Shown here: positions 8,519 to 15,794 of the stretch, piece by piece
How the letters are laid out: the number at the start of each line of letters is the position of its first letter
Position numbering within the stretch: the stretch's first letter is position 1
Origin: Alkalimonas mucilaginosa
GTDB taxonomy: Bacteria > Pseudomonadota > Gammaproteobacteria > Enterobacterales > Alteromonadaceae
NCBI RefSeq assembly: GCF_036327005.1
Contig: NZ_JAUGZK010000002.1
Span: 62,001-126,000, forward strand
Direction: 5' to 3'
DNA length: 64,000 bases
The notes under the pieces: model-generated
The model's database searches: none
Seen by the model: only the letters and a program-made list of their open reading frames with translations
Told to the model about the DNA's origin: nothing
Translations under genes and position numbers: made by a program

Positions 8519-10702
8519 TCAGCAACAGGGTTGCAAGTGCTTACGCTTTTTCGCTTGAGTGCGTCGCAGAGCCCCAAGAGCAAAAAGACCGGCCAGCAGA
8601 CCGCCAAAGCTCGCAGGCTCAGAGACAGTGGCCTGCTGGTTAAAACGAATACCAACCTGATAATACCCGTTTTGCCAGCCAGTGATAAATTGATACTGCG
8701 GTAACTGGCTAAGGCCCGTGAAGCTGACTCTATGTTGGTCGAACCCCGTTACGCTTTGTGCGCTGAATAAACTCCAGACATCGTCCAGGCTGGGTAACCA
8801 GTTGGAGAGATCCAACGTCAGCCAGCTATCAGCACCAAAGGCCAAATCGCCATCAATTGCCAGCATGCTAGTTGCAGCCAAATTGCTCAGACTCAAGCTA
8901 AGCTCTCCATCCAGTAGGGCATTGCCCTGCACATCTAGCTGCGCATTGGAGTCGATAGCGAGAATATCCCCAGCGTTGATTTGAAGATCGGCCGCCATCT
9001 GCCAAATGCCTTGCTGCACTTGCCAGGACTGGAATTGCTCAATATGACCAAAAAAGCCATGACCGTCCCCGGTAAGGATCAACTGATTCTGGCCAGTACC
9101 GCCCAGAATGCTTCCCTGAATCATGCTGCCAGCATGCAGCTCCAGGCGGTCATTCCCACCCCCCATATCGATAGCAACCCCCTGATTCCGGCTGATGATG
9201 CTACCTTTGTTAATCAGGGTATCGTCCCAGTCGCCACGCAACTGCACCCCTTCATTCAGCGCATCAATGGTACCGGCATTGACTAGCAGGGTGGCACCAA
9301 AGGCCGCTCCGCCATCGCTGTCATCTATCAGGATCCCCCGATCGCTGCTGTAAATGGTCGCCCCACTGTGGTTGATGATACGACCACCCCCCATGGCAAT
9401 GCCATCTGCCCGATTAGGATCGCCATTTTTTACCCCAGCTGCGCCAATGCCTTCAATCCAGCCATAGTTTTCAATATCGCCGATAAAGTCGATATCAATA
9501 CCATCGCCATCCCCTTCGCTAAGCTGCGGATTATAGCGGCCTGAAATCACACCGTAGTTCAGTACCCTGCCATTGCCGTCCAGGTTCACGCCTGAGCCAT
9601 TCCAGCCAATAATGGTACCGTCGGCCTGATTGACCACTTCAATAAAGCCATTGCCGGTGATGCCATGGCGAGCTCCCTCGATACGACCACCTGCCAGATT
9701 AAACACCTGGCCATCGTGCTGCTGAAAATCAATGCCATCGGCCGAGGTGCTCTCAGCGCCCTCAACCACACCAGCTCCGCCGGCACGAATCAAACCGGCA
9801 TTAAACACCTTGCCATGGCCGCCTGGGCGCACAGCATCTGCATCGGCACTTTGGATGATGGCACCGGCATTGTTGCGGATGATGGCATGGACAGCCGTTC
9901 CTGTGACTGAGTTAAAATCAAGCGCTTGACCGGAGTCATCACCAAGGCCAGTGGTTTCGATAAGGCCATCATTCACCAGCAGTAAGTTGCCGCCGGTGAG
10001 ATCGTAATTGACCCGAATGGCGTCGTTTTGCGCCTGAATCACGCCACTGGCGCTGTTGTGAATGTCGATAAACCGCTCACCACCATCACCATTAATATCA
10101 ATACCCCGGCGCCCCTGGCCCTGACTGCTGATGGTACCGGAGTTGTTGATGGCCACTGTGGTCAGATTGCCGGTTCGAATGGCATCGTGCTGCACCGAGT
10201 GCATCCTACCCCGGTTATTCAGCAACAGCTCGCCTTGCTGCATGCCGGCAAAGTCCAGCACCTGGCCTTCATTGGATCGCATGGTACCGGCATTGTCGAT
10301 GTGGACGGAGCCGAGGATCCCGGAACTGAAGGTCAACCGGAAAGCATCGTTGTCACTGTCTATCAGCGCATGCTCACGATTATACAGCTCAATATGGTAA
10401 TTGGCTGATGTTGTATTGCCTTGGGTGTCGATGGCTCTGGCCCCATTTGTAGCAAGCACCTGGCCACGATTATCAATGCTTACAGTACCTTCCTGGGCGG
10501 CTGACCACCTAATCGTCTGATTTCCTGGCTGCTGCAAGGTAGCACCGATACCAATAGTTCCTGTTTCATTCCCTGTTAACGTCTGGCGACCTGTCACCAT
10601 CTCACCGTCTTTGATGGTAAAAGGGGTAGCGAGCACAGGCTGACTGAGAAAAGCTGAGCTAATGCAGATTGCGAGTAGAGACTTGATCATCGGAGACTTC
10701 AT
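8519..10702 (-). CDS. Secreted beta-helix repeat protein with PEP-CTERM-like sorting signal
   Basis: A 727-residue protein with a signal peptide (MKSPMIKSLLAICISSAFLS, cleavage near VLA-TP). From residue 60 to about 560 it is made of irregular repeats of the type [VIL]xNxGxIxxxxxxAIxxxG, predicting a long right-handed beta-helix as in autotransporter passengers. The C-terminus is not an autotransporter barrel: it reads SEPASFGGLLAGLFALGALRR followed by a basic tail, the three-part arrangement of PEP-CTERM sorting signals (here S-E-P rather than P-E-P), which exosortase cleaves. ATG 10702 is chosen because AAGGA lies 8 bp upstream and the signal peptide begins there; the longer frame adds a non-signal-like prefix. 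No exosortase gene is in the window. Confidence 0.75.
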   Translation of the reverse strand: MKSPMIKSLLAICISSAFLSQPVLATPFTIKDGEMVTGRQTLTGNETGTIGIGATLQQPGNQTIRWSAAQEGTVSIDNRGQVLATNGARAIDTQGNTTSANYHIELYNREHALIDSDNDAFRLTFSSGILGSVHIDNAGTMRSNEGQVLDFAGMQQGELLLNNRGRMHSVQHDAIRTGNLTTVAINNSGTISSQGQGRRGIDINGDGGERFIDIHNSASGVIQAQNDAIRVNYDLTGGNLLLVNDGLIETTGLGDDSGQALDFNSVTGTAVHAIIRNNAGAIIQSADADAVRPGGHGKVFNAGLIRAGGAGVVEGAESTSADGIDFQQHDGQVFNLAGGRIEGARHGITGNGFIEVVNQADGTIIGWNGSGVNLDGNGRVLNYGVISGRYNPQLSEGDGDGIDIDFIGDIENYGWIEGIGAAGVKNGDPNRADGIAMGGGRIINHSGATIYSSDRGILIDDSDGGAAFGATLLVNAGTIDALNEGVQLRGDWDDTLINKGSIISRNQGVAIDMGGGNDRLELHAGSMIQGSILGGTGQNQLILTGDGHGFFGHIEQFQSWQVQQGIWQMAADLQINAGDILAIDSNAQLDVQGNALLDGELSLSLSNLAATSMLAIDGDLAFGADSWLTLDLSNWLPSLDDVWSLFSAQSVTGFDQHRVSFTGLSQLPQYQFITGWQNGYYQVGIRFNQQATVSEPASFGGLLAGLFALGALRRTQAKKRKHLQPCC

Positions 10703-10797
10703 AGCACTTTCCTTGTTGGCAAGACAGATGAAAATGCATGTTAAATTCACGATATGACAAGGCTGTGACACGGCAGAGCTTTGCGTTAGCTTTCTTG

Positions 10798-11415
10798 TTA
10801 CCACACAGGATCGAGGGTCAGCAGCAGACGTTTACCAGAACTGGCCGGTGAGCGGTGACTGATGGCATAACACTGGCTGTCTTCCCAGCCACTGCCTTTG
10901 AGCAGCGCCACATCGGCAGTTTGCAATTGTATGGTGGTTTCAGGCCGGGCAATGGGTCCGCCATGCCACTCGGTCGCAGGGCCGCTGTAGGTGCAGACCA
11001 GCCGGCACAGCAGATGGTCGGTATGAAATTTGGGGCACATCGGTTTATCGAGCACCCGCAGGCGCAGCCCAAGCTGCGGACAGTCCATCAGACAGCCAAA
11101 GATGTCTGCCAGCAGCTGGATATCGGCAATAAAGTCGGCTTTGCCACTGCCTGTCGGCAGAACATCCGTCAAGGCATTGGCAATATCATCGATGGGCAGC
11201 ATACGTTGCAGCGGCAATGTCAGTTGGTCCAGTAGCACTTTGCAGTACGAGTCTATGGCAGGTGCAAATACACGCTGCCAGATCGCCAAATTGACATCGG
11301 GCTCGAAAATCGCCAGCAGGCTGTCACGCTCTGAACCTAGTTGCTGTCTGGCAAAAGAGTTGGCTGGGTTGGTTTGTGTGACAGGCTCTGGCCGAATGCG
11401 GGCAATGGTACTCAT
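10798..11415 (-). CDS. DUF1826 family protein
   Basis: A 205-residue soluble protein that I recognise as DUF1826. Visible features are a helical N-terminal half and a C-terminal part rich in His/Cys (DKPMCPKFHTDHLLCRLVCTYS then ATEWHGGP), where the HxD...H pattern resembles a metal- or cupin-like centre. Family members are usually found beside COG0523 GTPases under zinc control, as here: its ATG overlaps the stop of the truncated COG0523 gene by 4 bp (ATGA). Its biochemical role is not established. It is the last gene of a short Zur-type operon. Confidence 0.8.
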   Translation of the reverse strand: MSTIARIRPEPVTQTNPANSFARQQLGSERDSLLAIFEPDVNLAIWQRVFAPAIDSYCKVLLDQLTLPLQRMLPIDDIANALTDVLPTGSGKADFIADIQLLADIFGCLMDCPQLGLRLRVLDKPMCPKFHTDHLLCRLVCTYSGPATEWHGGPIARPETTIQLQTADVALLKGSGWEDSQCYAISHRSPASSGKRLLLTLDPVW

Positions 11416-11582
11416 GCCTGGGCGTCTACCTTGATATTGATCTTACTCCAATCATGAGCCATAACGGCAGTGCGCAGGCCATCGCGGTTGTGCAGGATCT
11501 GATTCAGCAGCGTGGTTTTGCCGGCACCCAAAAAGCCGGACAGCACGGTAACAGGTAAAGGCGTAGAGGTTGTGGTGGCCAT
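11412..11582 (-). pseudogene. COG0523 (CobW-like) GTPase, N-terminal remnant
   Basis: A 56-residue reading frame beginning LPVTVLSGFLGAGKTTLLNQ after a nine-residue lead-in, which is the exact N-terminal strand and Walker A P-loop of a COG0523 zinc metallochaperone GTPase. Family members are about 330-420 residues; here the frame runs through HNRDGLRTAVMAHDWSKINI, where ND(M/W)SExN is expected, and stops at KVDAQA. The rest of the G domain, the CxCC metal motif and the C-terminal domain are absent. The stop overlaps the DUF1826 start by 4 bp, so the deletion left a tidy operon junction. ATG 11582 has GAGG upstream and a Zur-like box just beyond. It is most simply an internally deleted remnant; a retained short peptide is the alternative. 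Confidence 0.75.
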
Positions 11583-11596
11583 AAGGACCTCAAAAG

Positions 11597-11611
11597 TGTG
11601 ATGGTATAACA
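11597..11611. promoter_or_regulatory. Zur-like operator of COG0523-DUF1826 operon
   Basis: On the minus strand the site reads TGTTATACCATCACA, a partial palindrome (TGTTATA-C-CATCACA) 14 bp upstream of the COG0523 ATG. It resembles the gammaproteobacterial Zur box TGTTATAnTATAACA and the second site at 15679-15693. A -10-like TACTAT lies just upstream on the minus strand, so a bound repressor would cover the transcription start. Confidence 0.65.
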
Positions 11612-11725
11612 TTGCAATAGTAGCATGCTGGCTAGCTCTGTAAAGCCCAATCAGCCGGCGATACAAGCAAGCACCTGACAACCTAAGGCTGTGTCAGGCG
11701 CATCATCAGCGATCTGTGAATGGTG

Positions 11726-13375
11726 TTATGGCAGCCGCCGCTGCTGGCCAAGCTGATAAAATTCACTCTGGGGTGACCAGTTGGGCCATTGGCCTGAGTT
11801 GGCCAGCTCTTCCAGCACGCCGTAATGCAATTGGGTATCTTGCAATAGAGCACCAAAGTCCCAATCTTCACTGAAGGTATCGTCCGGCGTATGGTAGCGG
11901 CTTTGGGTGGCTTGCAAAGCCGCTTCACCAACGCCAGTGCCGCCTGACAGGCTGTCGGTGCCTGGCCCCATAAACAAGCCTGGGACACCGACCTGGGCAA
12001 AGGCAAACTGATCAGAGCGGTAGAAAAAGCCTTTTTCCACTTCCGGATTGCCGGCTACAACCCGGCCCTGACGCTGGGCCTGGCGGCGAACGACGTCATC
12101 CAGCTCCGACTGGCCCAAACCAATGATCCAGACATCTCGGGTTGCCGGCACCGGCAACAGCGCATCGATATTGATGTTGGCGACGATATTGGCCAACGGT
12201 ACAGTCGGATTGGCGGCATAATGCTTGGTGCCCAGCAAGCCAGACTCTTCCAGCGTCACCACCAGGAACAATACCGAGCGTTCAAAGCCGCCTTGTTGCT
12301 GGGCTTTCGCTGCGATTTCCAGCAAAGCTGCCACGCCACCGGCATTATCAATAGCGCCATTGTAAATGGCCAGTTCGCCACTTTCTGAGGCAATGGCTCC
12401 CAGATGGTCCCAGTGGGCGGTGACCACTATCCACTCATCAGCACGGCTGGTGCCGGGGATGCTGGCAAGCACATTGTCGGAACGACCGGTTTGAACGTCC
12501 AGCTCAATGCTGGCACTGAGTTGATGGCCGGTTAGTGGTACTGCCTGAAAGCCTGGTTGGTGGGCCGCAGTTTTTAAAGCCTGAAAATTCAGTCCGGCAC
12601 TGGCAAACAGCTGTTCTGCGCCCGTGCTGGACAGCCAGCCAATAACGGGGGTCTTCTCACTGGTGTTGTCGGTTAAATCAAACTGGGCTCGCTGCATCAT
12701 GTTTTGCGCCACAGCAAAGCCATAACCGGCAGCTTCGGTGTCATGCACAATCAGGCAGGCCGCTGCTTGTTGCCGGGCACACTCTTCGAACTTGTAGGTC
12801 CAGCGGCCGTAGTAGGTCATTTCCGGGCCTTTAAATAAAGCCGGATCCTGGCTGGCAAAGCCAGGGTCGTTCACCAGCACAATCACGGTTTTACCAGTGG
12901 CATCAAAAGCCGCGTAGTCATGCCACTGATATTCCGGGGCTTCAACGCCATAACCCGCAAAGACAATATCGCTGGGTTCAAGCGTTACTTGCGTTTGACC
13001 GGTACGGGAGCTGATCACCAAATCGCTGCCTATCTCAGGTTGCCAGCCGCTTGGGCTGCCGCTTAGCTGCACCTTTGGATTGCCGATATTGGTGACTTGC
13101 ATGTAGGGCACGGCCTGGGTATAGCTACCGGCATGACCGGGTTGCAAACCCAGTTGCCGGAAGTGTTCGACCAGGTAATGCACCGTGCGGGTTTCGCCTT
13201 CGGTGCCCGGCTGGCGGCCCTGAAACTCATCGCTGGCCAGGGTGCGGATATGCTGAGCCAGTGCTTCGGACTGGAAATCAGGCAGGGCCGTGCTGGCAGC
13301 AGGTTCAGGTGCTTTACTGCAAGCGCTGAGAGTCAGGCCTAGCAGTGCCAACATCAGTAGGGGGTGTTTGTTCAT
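11726..13375 (-). CDS. M28-family zinc metallopeptidase, lipoprotein
   Basis: A 549-residue secreted peptidase with a lipoprotein signal (MNKHPLLMLALLGLTLSAC, lipobox LSAC at residue 19). A PA-type insert (about 130-260) is followed by the M28 catalytic domain with its two-zinc ligands visible: VTAHWDHLG (His, Asp nearby), IDNAGGVAAL (bridging Asp), EESGLLGTKHY (catalytic Glu pair), NIDALLP (Asp) and YHTPDDTF (His) near the C-terminus. It overlaps the dihydroorotase gene upstream by 4 bp (ATGA), so it belongs to the folE2 operon. Zinc-dependent amino- or carboxypeptidase activity is expected; a role in scavenging zinc or amino acids during zinc limitation is inference from context. Confidence 0.88.
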   Translation of the reverse strand: MNKHPLLMLALLGLTLSACSKAPEPAASTALPDFQSEALAQHIRTLASDEFQGRQPGTEGETRTVHYLVEHFRQLGLQPGHAGSYTQAVPYMQVTNIGNPKVQLSGSPSGWQPEIGSDLVISSRTGQTQVTLEPSDIVFAGYGVEAPEYQWHDYAAFDATGKTVIVLVNDPGFASQDPALFKGPEMTYYGRWTYKFEECARQQAAACLIVHDTEAAGYGFAVAQNMMQRAQFDLTDNTSEKTPVIGWLSSTGAEQLFASAGLNFQALKTAAHQPGFQAVPLTGHQLSASIELDVQTGRSDNVLASIPGTSRADEWIVVTAHWDHLGAIASESGELAIYNGAIDNAGGVAALLEIAAKAQQQGGFERSVLFLVVTLEESGLLGTKHYAANPTVPLANIVANINIDALLPVPATRDVWIIGLGQSELDDVVRRQAQRQGRVVAGNPEVEKGFFYRSDQFAFAQVGVPGLFMGPGTDSLSGGTGVGEAALQATQSRYHTPDDTFSEDWDFGALLQDTQLHYGVLEELANSGQWPNWSPQSEFYQLGQQRRLP

Positions 13376-14742
13376 TGTGATTCCTTAGTGTGATGGCTAT
13401 CGGCAAATACAAAAGGTTTACCTTGCGGCGGCCCCAGCACTTCATCGCTGTGCATCACCAAACGACCGGCAATGATGGTCGCGATGGGCCAGCCGGTGAC
13501 TTGTTCGCCGTGATAGGGTGTCCAACCGGCTTTGCTGGCGATCCAGCTGTTGTCGATGGTGCGCTGGGCGTTTAGGTCCACCAGGGTAAAATCGGCATCG
13601 TAGCCAACGGCGATGCGGCCTTTGCCTGTCAGGCCAAAAATTCGTGCCGGGTTGCTGCTGGTTAAATCGACCAGCCGCTGCAAACTGAGCTTACCGGCGG
13701 CGACATGATTCAGCATCACCGGCAGCAGGGTTTGCACTCCGGTCATGCCACTGGGGGAGTCCGGGTAGGGGCGGGACTTTTCCTCCAGGGTATGGGGCGC
13801 ATGATCGCTGCCCAGAATATCGACCGTGCCATCGGTGATGCCCTGCCACAGGCCTTGCTGGTGCTTGCTATCGCGAACCGGCGGGTTCATTTGGGCCAGA
13901 CTGCCGAGACGCTGGTAGCAATCCGGTGCCACCAGCGACAAATGATGCGGGGTGGTCTCTACCGTGACGCGATCTTTAAAGGCTGCCAGATAGGCCATTT
14001 CATCGGCGGTGGAAATATGCAGAATGTGCAGCGGCCGGTTGGCTTGTTCGGCCAGAGCGATAATGCGTTGGGTTGCCAGCAGGGCACTTTGAGCATCGCG
14101 CCACAGCGGGTGGTTTTCAACTTCGCCGGCGGTCAGGGCTTTGCGCTCACGCAACCGGGCTTCATCTTCGGCATGAATGGCGACCCGGCGCCGGCCATCC
14201 TGCAATATTTTCAGCAGCAGCTCATCTTGCTCGGCCAACAAGTCGCCAAAAGAGCTGCCCATGAAAACCTTGATGCCAGCACAGCCCGGCAATTGCTCAA
14301 GTGCTGCCAGCTGGCCCAGGTTGGCGGCACTACCGCCGATGTAAAAAGCATAATTGCAGTAGCTCTGCTCTGCGGCGATGCTGAGCTTTTGCTGCAAGCA
14401 GTTAGCAGAGAGCGTCAGCGGATTGGTATTGGGCATTTCAAAGAAGCCGGTGATGCCACCCAGTACCGCGCCTTTGCTGCCATGATGGATGTCTTCTTTG
14501 TGGGTGAGCCCCGGCTCACGAAAGTGCACCTGGGTATCGATTGCACCGGGCAACAGGTGCAGGCCTTGGGCATCCAGCTGGCGTTTGGCCTGCCAGCCGC
14601 TACCACCAATGGCGGCAATGCGCCCGGCAATCACAGCGACATCGGTTTGCTGCAGTCCCGCTGGGGTCATCACCTCTGCACCCTGGATCAGCAAATCGGC
14701 GTCTTTGTGCTGGATGCGAGTTAACCAATCGGTTGCGTTCAT
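13372..14742 (-). CDS. Dihydroorotase, probable Zur-regulated paralogue (PyrC2 type)
   Basis: A 456-residue amidohydrolase. It shows the dihydroorotase signature DTQVHFREPGLTHKEDI, the carboxylated Lys region (GIKVFMGSS), metal-binding His in VAIHAEDEA and ILHISTADE, and the catalytic Asp in DILGSDHAPHT. The first His of the usual HxH pair is Gln (QVH); as far as I recall this is normal for one bacterial dihydroorotase subgroup (DDQVHFREPG). The reaction is carbamoyl-aspartate to dihydroorotate in pyrimidine synthesis. It begins 1 bp after the folE2 stop; dihydroorotase paralogues are known members of Zur regulons. ATG 14742 is preferred; an upstream frame extension overlaps folE2. Another pyrC elsewhere is predicted. 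Confidence 0.85.
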   Translation of the reverse strand: MNATDWLTRIQHKDADLLIQGAEVMTPAGLQQTDVAVIAGRIAAIGGSGWQAKRQLDAQGLHLLPGAIDTQVHFREPGLTHKEDIHHGSKGAVLGGITGFFEMPNTNPLTLSANCLQQKLSIAAEQSYCNYAFYIGGSAANLGQLAALEQLPGCAGIKVFMGSSFGDLLAEQDELLLKILQDGRRRVAIHAEDEARLRERKALTAGEVENHPLWRDAQSALLATQRIIALAEQANRPLHILHISTADEMAYLAAFKDRVTVETTPHHLSLVAPDCYQRLGSLAQMNPPVRDSKHQQGLWQGITDGTVDILGSDHAPHTLEEKSRPYPDSPSGMTGVQTLLPVMLNHVAAGKLSLQRLVDLTSSNPARIFGLTGKGRIAVGYDADFTLVDLNAQRTIDNSWIASKAGWTPYHGEQVTGWPIATIIAGRLVMHSDEVLGPPQGKPFVFADSHHTKESQ

Positions 14743-14743
14743 A

Positions 14744-15652
14744 TTATGGCTCCCTGGAAGCATGAATTCGGGCATAAGCATCGTGCGGGTGCAGGCTTTC
14801 CAAATGCTGTACCTCAATGCAAACATCGGGGTACTGTGGACCTAAGCTGGCAGCAAGGCGGCGCGCGGCATCTTCAACAAACATCAGATTGGCACCATTT
14901 AACCGGGCAAATTCCTGCTCATCGGCACGTTTGACCGCCGTTTGCACCGGGGTGGCCAAAGCCGTTTCGGCCTGTTCAATAACGGCACTGATTGGAAAGC
15001 CGCTGGTGCCAGCTGTCAGCGATAGCTCAATGCTGGCGACACTGCGCTGACTGTGTGGCGTAGCATAGCTGCCGTGCTGCAGCAGCCAGTCGGCTACGTT
15101 GGCTTTGGGCAGGACTTCATCGCTAAAATCGGCCAGAAACTTTTGTTGCAGCAATTGCCGGCTTAAGGCGGCCGAGCAGGGGCAGGTCGATGAATACTGC
15201 ACGGCCACGGTTAGCTTTAGCTGAAAGCCTTTAGGGCTCAGGCTGGCTTTCAACTTGATCGGATAACGGCGCCAACCGGCAAGATCTGGCGTCACCAGCG
15301 CCGGGCGCTTGCAGAGGCGATCAAAAGAGAGCTCCAGTAGCACCTGATCGCTGTGGCAATCCTGATGACTGTGCAGCAATTGCTGCAGCAGTTGTTTAAG
15401 ATTGGCTGGAGTGCACAGCTGCTTATCGGCAAAGTCATTCAGTAAACGGTACAGGCGCGACATATGGATGCCGCGCGCATCGGTTCTTGGCAGATTAATG
15501 CCAATGCTGGCTTTTACCTGTTGCACCATGGCATCCCCGCCATCGGATACCTGCAGCAGCAAATCCAGCTGCTGCATACCTACTTCATCCAGCTTACTGC
15601 TGGCTTGCTGCAAGGCTTGCCGGGTGATGTCCGGCAACTCTGTTTGCATCAT
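14744..15652 (-). CDS. folE2: GTP cyclohydrolase FolE2 (type IB)
   Basis: A 302-residue enzyme converting GTP to 7,8-dihydroneopterin, the first step of folate and queuosine-type pathways. Unlike FolE it works with metals other than zinc and replaces FolE when zinc is scarce. Visible signatures are RTDARGIHMSRLYR near 65, the active-site region SSTCPCSAAL with the catalytic Cys, HSQRS (His ligand region) and FVEDAARRLA. The start at 15652 has GGA seven bases upstream; a longer TTG start at 15676 lies inside the operator. It is the first gene of the folE2-pyrC-M28 operon, directly behind the strong Zur-like palindrome and divergent from the ZnuD-like receptor. Confidence 0.93.
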   Translation of the reverse strand: MMQTELPDITRQALQQASSKLDEVGMQQLDLLLQVSDGGDAMVQQVKASIGINLPRTDARGIHMSRLYRLLNDFADKQLCTPANLKQLLQQLLHSHQDCHSDQVLLELSFDRLCKRPALVTPDLAGWRRYPIKLKASLSPKGFQLKLTVAVQYSSTCPCSAALSRQLLQQKFLADFSDEVLPKANVADWLLQHGSYATPHSQRSVASIELSLTAGTSGFPISAVIEQAETALATPVQTAVKRADEQEFARLNGANLMFVEDAARRLAASLGPQYPDVCIEVQHLESLHPHDAYARIHASREP

Positions 15653-15670
15653 GATTGGTTCCTGCTCCAA

Positions 15671-15701
15671 CGACAAAGTGTGATAGTATCACATTTTGTC
15701 G
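15671..15701. promoter_or_regulatory. Zur-like operator in folE2/receptor divergent promoter
   Basis: The core TGTGATA-G-TATCACA (15679-15693) is a perfect palindrome, and it is flanked by a second pair of arms, CGACAAA and TTTGTCG, giving a 31-bp dyad broken at one position on each side of the core. It lies 19 bp upstream of the folE2 ATG and about 94 bp before the receptor ATG. The core shares its pattern with 11597-11611. Control of folE2 and a ZnuD-like receptor supports Zur as the ligand; this is inference. Confidence 0.75.
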
Positions 15702-15794
15702 TTAGGGCATGCCTGCTGGCCGCAGTTTTGTTGCGATAGGGCGTTGCATGCTTTAGCATGCCCCGATTTTTAAAAGTTTGTAGTGGAGTTGCAG

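Noticed and set aside
14455..14565. Apparent loss of the first metal-binding His (Gln in QVHFREPG) of the dihydroorotase
   Set aside because: The QVHFREPG form is, to my knowledge, normal in one dihydroorotase subgroup and all other ligands are present, so it is not treated as inactivation.
13705..14724. Long plus-strand reading frame of 339 codons opposite the dihydroorotase gene
   Set aside because: It is the antisense shadow of a well-supported gene: no ribosome-binding site, no fold resemblance, and codon periodicity belongs to the minus strand.
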